Assembly: GCA_036389695.1 (NCBI GenBank)
Contig: DASVWG010000530.1
Coordinates: 1 to 25,991 of the forward strand
Reading direction: 5' to 3'
Length of the DNA stretch: 25,991 bases
Origin: JALZHR01 sp036389695
GTDB taxonomy: Bacteria; Acidobacteriota; Blastocatellia; Pyrinomonadales; Pyrinomonadaceae
Shown here: positions 22,760 through 25,991 of the stretch, piece after piece
Numbering within the stretch: the stretch's first letter is position 1
How the letters are laid out: each line of letters opens with the position of its first letter
The notes under the pieces: generated by a model
Databases searched by the model: none
The model's input: only the letters and a program-made list of their open reading frames with translations
What the model was told of the DNA's origin: nothing
Position numbers and translations under genes: made by a program

Positions 22760-24526
22760 ATGAAGAAAAATATCATTTCACTGATTTCTTTATGCGCTTT
22801 TTCATTAACGCTGACACCAATCGGCTTGCGGGCGGAAACGCTCGATACGCGTCAGGCGAACGCGATTCGCGTCGCGCCGCCCGCGCCCGTCTTTACCGAC
22901 GCGGAGCGCCAGAACGAGCTGGCGCGGCGGCGCGCGGCGGTCGCGAAAAAAATGTCCGCCAACAGCATTTTGATGCTGTGGAGCGCCGCGCCGCGCAATT
23001 ACGGCAACGACGTGGATTTTTACTATCGACAGGAAAATGACCTTTATTACCTGACGAATCTCAAGCAAATCAACGCTTCGCTGGTGCTGGTCAAGGACGG
23101 CGGCGGGAGCGTGCAGGAATATCTGTTTTTGCCGAAGCGCGACCCGGCGCGCGAGACATGGACCGGCAAAATGTATTCGCGCGAGGAAGCGACGCGGATT
23201 TCCGGTTTGAAAACCATCGTCGACGCTGCGGAACTGGAAGCCTTTAAGACGGCGCTGGGCAAAAAGCAAACGTTCACCTCGAAGGACGGTAGCGTGACCA
23301 TTTCCACTTCGGCGGCGCAAAATCTTTATTTGCTGCTCCCGCGTGGCGACGCCAACACCGACCCCGCTGGAGTGGAATACGCTCGCGAAAACGATTATTC
23401 GAAAACGCTGACGGGCTATCAAATCCAGAACGCGCGCCCGATTTTCGACGCCATGCGTCAAATTAAATCGGCGTATGAGCTGAAGCTGATGCAGCACGCG
23501 ATGGATATTACGACCGAAGCTCATATGCGTTCGATGGCGATAGCCGGAAGGTCGAAATGGGAATACGAGGTGCAGGCGGAAGTCGAATACACGTTTCGCC
23601 GCCGCAACGCCGATTACTGGGGCTATCCTTCAATCGTCGGCTGCGGTCCGAACGCGACGACCCTGCATTACACCGAATCGCAGAGCGAAGTTAAACCGGG
23701 CAGTTTAATTTTGATGGACGTCGGCGCGGAATACGACCATTACACGGCGGACGTGACGCGCACGTTTCCGGTCAACGGCAAATTTACGAAAGAACAAGCC
23801 GACATTTATCAAATCGTCTTTAACGCGCAGGAAGCGGCTGCCAAAGCGACCAAACCCGGCGGAAATATGGGCGCGCCGTCGAAAGCGGCGGCTGACGTCA
23901 TCAAAAACGGGTTGGCAAATCTCGGCTTAATTACCGCGCCGGACGCGACCTATCAGGTCGTTCAGAACGGGCAGACAATGGAAGTTCCGCAATATCGAAT
24001 CTGGTATATGCACGGCTTGGGACACTGGCTCGGAATGAACGTGCACGACGTCAGCGACCCGCAGGCGCCGTTTAAAGCGGGAATGATTTTTACGAACGAG
24101 CCGGGCATTTACCTGCGCGAAGACGCGCTGGATTATTTAGCCGATACGCCCGCCAATAAAGCCTTCGCGGCGAAAGTCACATCGGCTTTTCAGCGTTATA
24201 AAAACATCGGCGTGCGCATCGAAGACAATATGCTCGTGACCGAAAGAGGCGTGGAATGGATGACGAAAAATCTGCCGCGCAAGCTCGAAGACGTCGAAGC
24301 CTTTATGGCGCGCGCCTCGCGCGAGATTAGCTACATCGCGCCGAGCAGAGAAATCAGCCCGACGCTGGCAACATTCGATTACGGCTTTGCGACGGAAAAT
24401 CAATTCGGGCTTTCGGGCAATTTCGGCTTTCCGTCAGGCATCACCGTCCGGCGCGGCTGGATTTGGAGCGGCAGGGAAACGGCTGTCTCGGGTTTAAATC
24501 ACGCCGGACATTCGCACGGCGAATAA
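22760..24526 (+). CDS. Exported M24 family Xaa-Pro aminopeptidase-like protein
   Basis: The 588-residue protein has a signal peptide (about 1-25, ending GLRAE), a creatinase-N-like domain (about 45-225) and the M24 pita-bread domain (about 240-500). The dinuclear metal ligands match aminopeptidase P: D320 and D331 (11 apart, in LILMDVGAEYDHYTADVTR), H422 in GHWLG, E447 in NEPGIYL and E488 in RIEDN. H429 in VHD is also conserved. It should remove residues before proline, here probably outside the cytoplasm, whereas the classic enzyme is cytosolic. A tail of about 85 residues ends HAGHSHGE, which might bind metal. GGAGGG seven bases before the ATG is strong. It follows the NHL-M23 gene on the same strand with a 95-base gap. 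Confidence 0.93.
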   Translation: MKKNIISLISLCAFSLTLTPIGLRAETLDTRQANAIRVAPPAPVFTDAERQNELARRRAAVAKKMSANSILMLWSAAPRNYGNDVDFYYRQENDLYYLTNLKQINASLVLVKDGGGSVQEYLFLPKRDPARETWTGKMYSREEATRISGLKTIVDAAELEAFKTALGKKQTFTSKDGSVTISTSAAQNLYLLLPRGDANTDPAGVEYARENDYSKTLTGYQIQNARPIFDAMRQIKSAYELKLMQHAMDITTEAHMRSMAIAGRSKWEYEVQAEVEYTFRRRNADYWGYPSIVGCGPNATTLHYTESQSEVKPGSLILMDVGAEYDHYTADVTRTFPVNGKFTKEQADIYQIVFNAQEAAAKATKPGGNMGAPSKAAADVIKNGLANLGLITAPDATYQVVQNGQTMEVPQYRIWYMHGLGHWLGMNVHDVSDPQAPFKAGMIFTNEPGIYLREDALDYLADTPANKAFAAKVTSAFQRYKNIGVRIEDNMLVTERGVEWMTKNLPRKLEDVEAFMARASREISYIAPSREISPTLATFDYGFATENQFGLSGNFGFPSGITVRRGWIWSGRETAVSGLNHAGHSHGE

Positions 24527-24549
24527 GAAAATAGTCGCGCAATAAAAAT

Positions 24550-24739
24550 TGTAGGGGCAGGTCTTGTGCCTGCCCAATGAGCGCGCGAGCGCGAAAAAGG
24601 ATTAGCCACGAAACAACACGAAAAGGACACGAAATATTTTTATGATTTATTTCGTGTTCTTTCGTGAAATTTCGTGGCTAATTTCTTAAACGCTTATTCG
24701 CTCTCGCTCATTGGACAGGCACGCGGGCGTGCCCCTACA
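24550..24739. repeat. 190-bp nested imperfect inverted repeat between convergent genes
   Basis: The outer arms start tgtaggggcaggtcttgtgc (24550) and end in gcgtgcccctaca (24739), enclosing complementary caatgagcg words. The inner arms begin attagccacgaaa (24601-24613) and end ttcgtggctaat (24671-24682). The inner arms consist of repeated cacgaaa words at 10-11 base steps. The element fills most of the 235 bases between the M24 gene and the permease gene. It may serve as a bidirectional terminator, but it has no clean T-run. Confidence 0.82.
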
Positions 24740-24761
24740 TTTCTTTCCGCGCAGCTAAAAA

Positions 24762-25859
24762 TCATTCATAGCTGAGAGCCTCGACCGCGTCGAGTCGCGC
24801 CGCGCGCAGCGCCGGATAGAGAGCGCCGAGAGCGCCGCCGGCGAGTCCGACCACGAGCGTGATTGCCAGCACGAGCGGGCTGATTTCGACTTCCAGAGTC
24901 GTGATTCGCGTCAGCGCGAAACGCAGCAGAACCGTTAAAACGACGCCCGCGACGACGCCGCAGAAGCTAATCAGCATCGCTTCCTGCGCGATTGTCCAGG
25001 CGATTTGCGCGTTCGACATGCCGAGCGATTTTAAAATCCCGATTTGCCGCGTTCTTTCCGTGACGGTCGTGTACATCGTCAGCAAAATCACCAGCGCGCT
25101 GATGACGGCGGCGACGCCGATAATGACGTTCAGAAAAACGTTCATCGCCGGAAAGCCCGACATATAAAGCTCTTCGAGGTCTTTGGTGAAAATAATCTGA
25201 TTGTCGGGAAATTTTTCGTGAATCGTGTCGGCAACTTGCTGCGCCGTAAAGCCTTCCTTGATGGAAATCAAAATCGCCGTGCATTGATTTTCGCCGCCGA
25301 GCTGCGCCTGCATCGTCTGAAGCGGAATTTTTATGCGCCCGCCCGCCGCCGGTTCGTATGTGCCGACGATGGTAAAATCGCGCTCCCACATATTCACCCG
25401 GTCGCCGATTTTAAATTTTTTCTGGCGCTGAAAGCCGGTGTCGATCATCGCTTCGTCGCCCGTTTCAATCGCGCGACCTTCGATGATTTTCAAACGCGCC
25501 ATTTCGGCGTATTCCTTAAAATTTACGCCGTCAATCAAGCGGCTGCCCGTGTTCGTGTCGGCTTCGACCGAAGTTTGACCAAGCGGCACGGCGGCTTTGA
25601 CGCCTTCGATTTTCGCCAGCGTCCCGGTCATCACGAGCGGCAGGCGAAACGATTCCGCGCCCTGCAAACCGAAAGTTCCCGACGCGCGAAACATAATTTC
25701 CGCGCCGACGTTTGCCTCGCGCGTCGCGCGCTCGCGCATCGTGCCGTTTGCCAGCCCGATGGTGAAAACGATGAGCAAAACGCCAATCGCAATGCCCAAA
25801 ACGCTGACCAAAGTGCGCGCCGGTCGATGCAGCATATTTGAAAAAACGAGATTGTCCAT
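24762..25859 (-). CDS. ABC transporter permease, MacB/FtsX type
   Basis: The 365-residue protein has the MacB-type layout: a first membrane helix at about 17-37 (TLVSVLGIAIGVLLIVFTIG) after the basic N-terminus MDNLVFSNMLHRPART, a periplasmic domain of about 200 residues, and three C-terminal helices at about 240-262, 288-310 and 330-352. The FtsX signature TERTRQIGILKSLGMSNAQI follows the second helix, and the tail LYPALRAARLDAVEAL is diagnostic. Such proteins work with an ATPase in mechanotransmission, peptide or lipoprotein export. The ATPase is not in this window. I choose the ATG at 25859; a TTG eight codons earlier lies in repeat sequence. No strong Shine-Dalgarno is seen. Confidence 0.92.
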   Translation of the reverse strand: MDNLVFSNMLHRPARTLVSVLGIAIGVLLIVFTIGLANGTMRERATREANVGAEIMFRASGTFGLQGAESFRLPLVMTGTLAKIEGVKAAVPLGQTSVEADTNTGSRLIDGVNFKEYAEMARLKIIEGRAIETGDEAMIDTGFQRQKKFKIGDRVNMWERDFTIVGTYEPAAGGRIKIPLQTMQAQLGGENQCTAILISIKEGFTAQQVADTIHEKFPDNQIIFTKDLEELYMSGFPAMNVFLNVIIGVAAVISALVILLTMYTTVTERTRQIGILKSLGMSNAQIAWTIAQEAMLISFCGVVAGVVLTVLLRFALTRITTLEVEISPLVLAITLVVGLAGGALGALYPALRAARLDAVEALSYE

Positions 25860-25870
25860 AACGAAAGAAT

Positions 25871-25939
25871 GTCCAAAGTCCAAAGTCTAAAGTCCAAAGT
25901 CGGAAAAAACAAATTGACCTTGGACTTTGGACTTTGGAC
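25871..25939. repeat. Inverted heptamer repeat upstream of the permease gene
   Basis: Four units of gtccaaa (one as gtctaaa) run from 25871 to about 25901. Three units of the complement tttggac run from about 25919 to 25939. Together they form imperfect inverted arms around an A/T-rich loop. The element sits directly in front of the permease start, where its promoter or leader should be. Confidence 0.85.
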
Positions 25940-25991
25940 TGATTTTATTTGAGCAGGATTGAGCGAGATTTTCAAATAGGGTTTTCTTTAT

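Overview
The window is a densely packed bacterial chromosome segment of medium G+C with GGAGG-type ribosome binding sites. The gene mix (secreted M1 and M24 peptidases, Uma2, DUF937, MacB-type permease, cobalamin-dependent MetH, and a VOC/DoxX/DUF1428 operon under a GlxA-like regulator) is typical of soil heterotrophs. I lean towards Acidobacteriota of the Blastocatellia type. No rRNA or other phylogenetic marker is present, so this is inference. No phage, insertion sequence, CRISPR array, tRNA or rRNA was found.

Layout. 1-1302: a K+ channel-like protein on the + strand. 1302-1936: a gene-free repeat zone with two long inverted repeats and an array of seventeen in-phase 21-bp units. 1937-3067 (-): saccharopine-dehydrogenase-like oxidoreductase. 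3111-5987 (-): a six-gene operon (VOC, DUF1428, VOC, DoxX, RibD/DHFR-like reductase, VOC) ending in a terminator. It is transcribed away from a GlxA/AraC-type regulator (6135-7106, +), with an 18-bp palindrome between them. 7134-7688 (-): an intact DUF433 antitoxin followed by a DUF5615 toxin gene broken by two stops. 7762-14397 (-): a seven-helix membrane protein, a secreted WD40 protein, MetH and a small lipoprotein, apparently read from a promoter near 14546-14574 through a structured, terminator-containing leader. 14595-24526: an exported-peptidase neighbourhood with two M1 metallopeptidases flanking a Uma2 gene, DUF937, an NHL-M23 lipoprotein and a secreted M24 peptidase. 24762-25859 (-): a MacB/FtsX-type permease whose ATPase is not in the window.

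The least expected signal is the repeat landscape. Nearly every gene junction carries a different inverted repeat. Several are built of tandem 7-bp words (gcggaac, gacttga, gtccaaa, gagtcg-type). One 29-bp element forms a perfect inverted pair at 19762-19912 and recurs with 28/29 identity, in frame, inside the linker of metH. Beside that copy, in the same linker, lie five phased heptamers. The machinery behind these elements is unknown. The best regulatory candidate is the riboswitch-like leader ahead of the lipoprotein-metH unit, which does not match any methionine-related riboswitch consensus I know.
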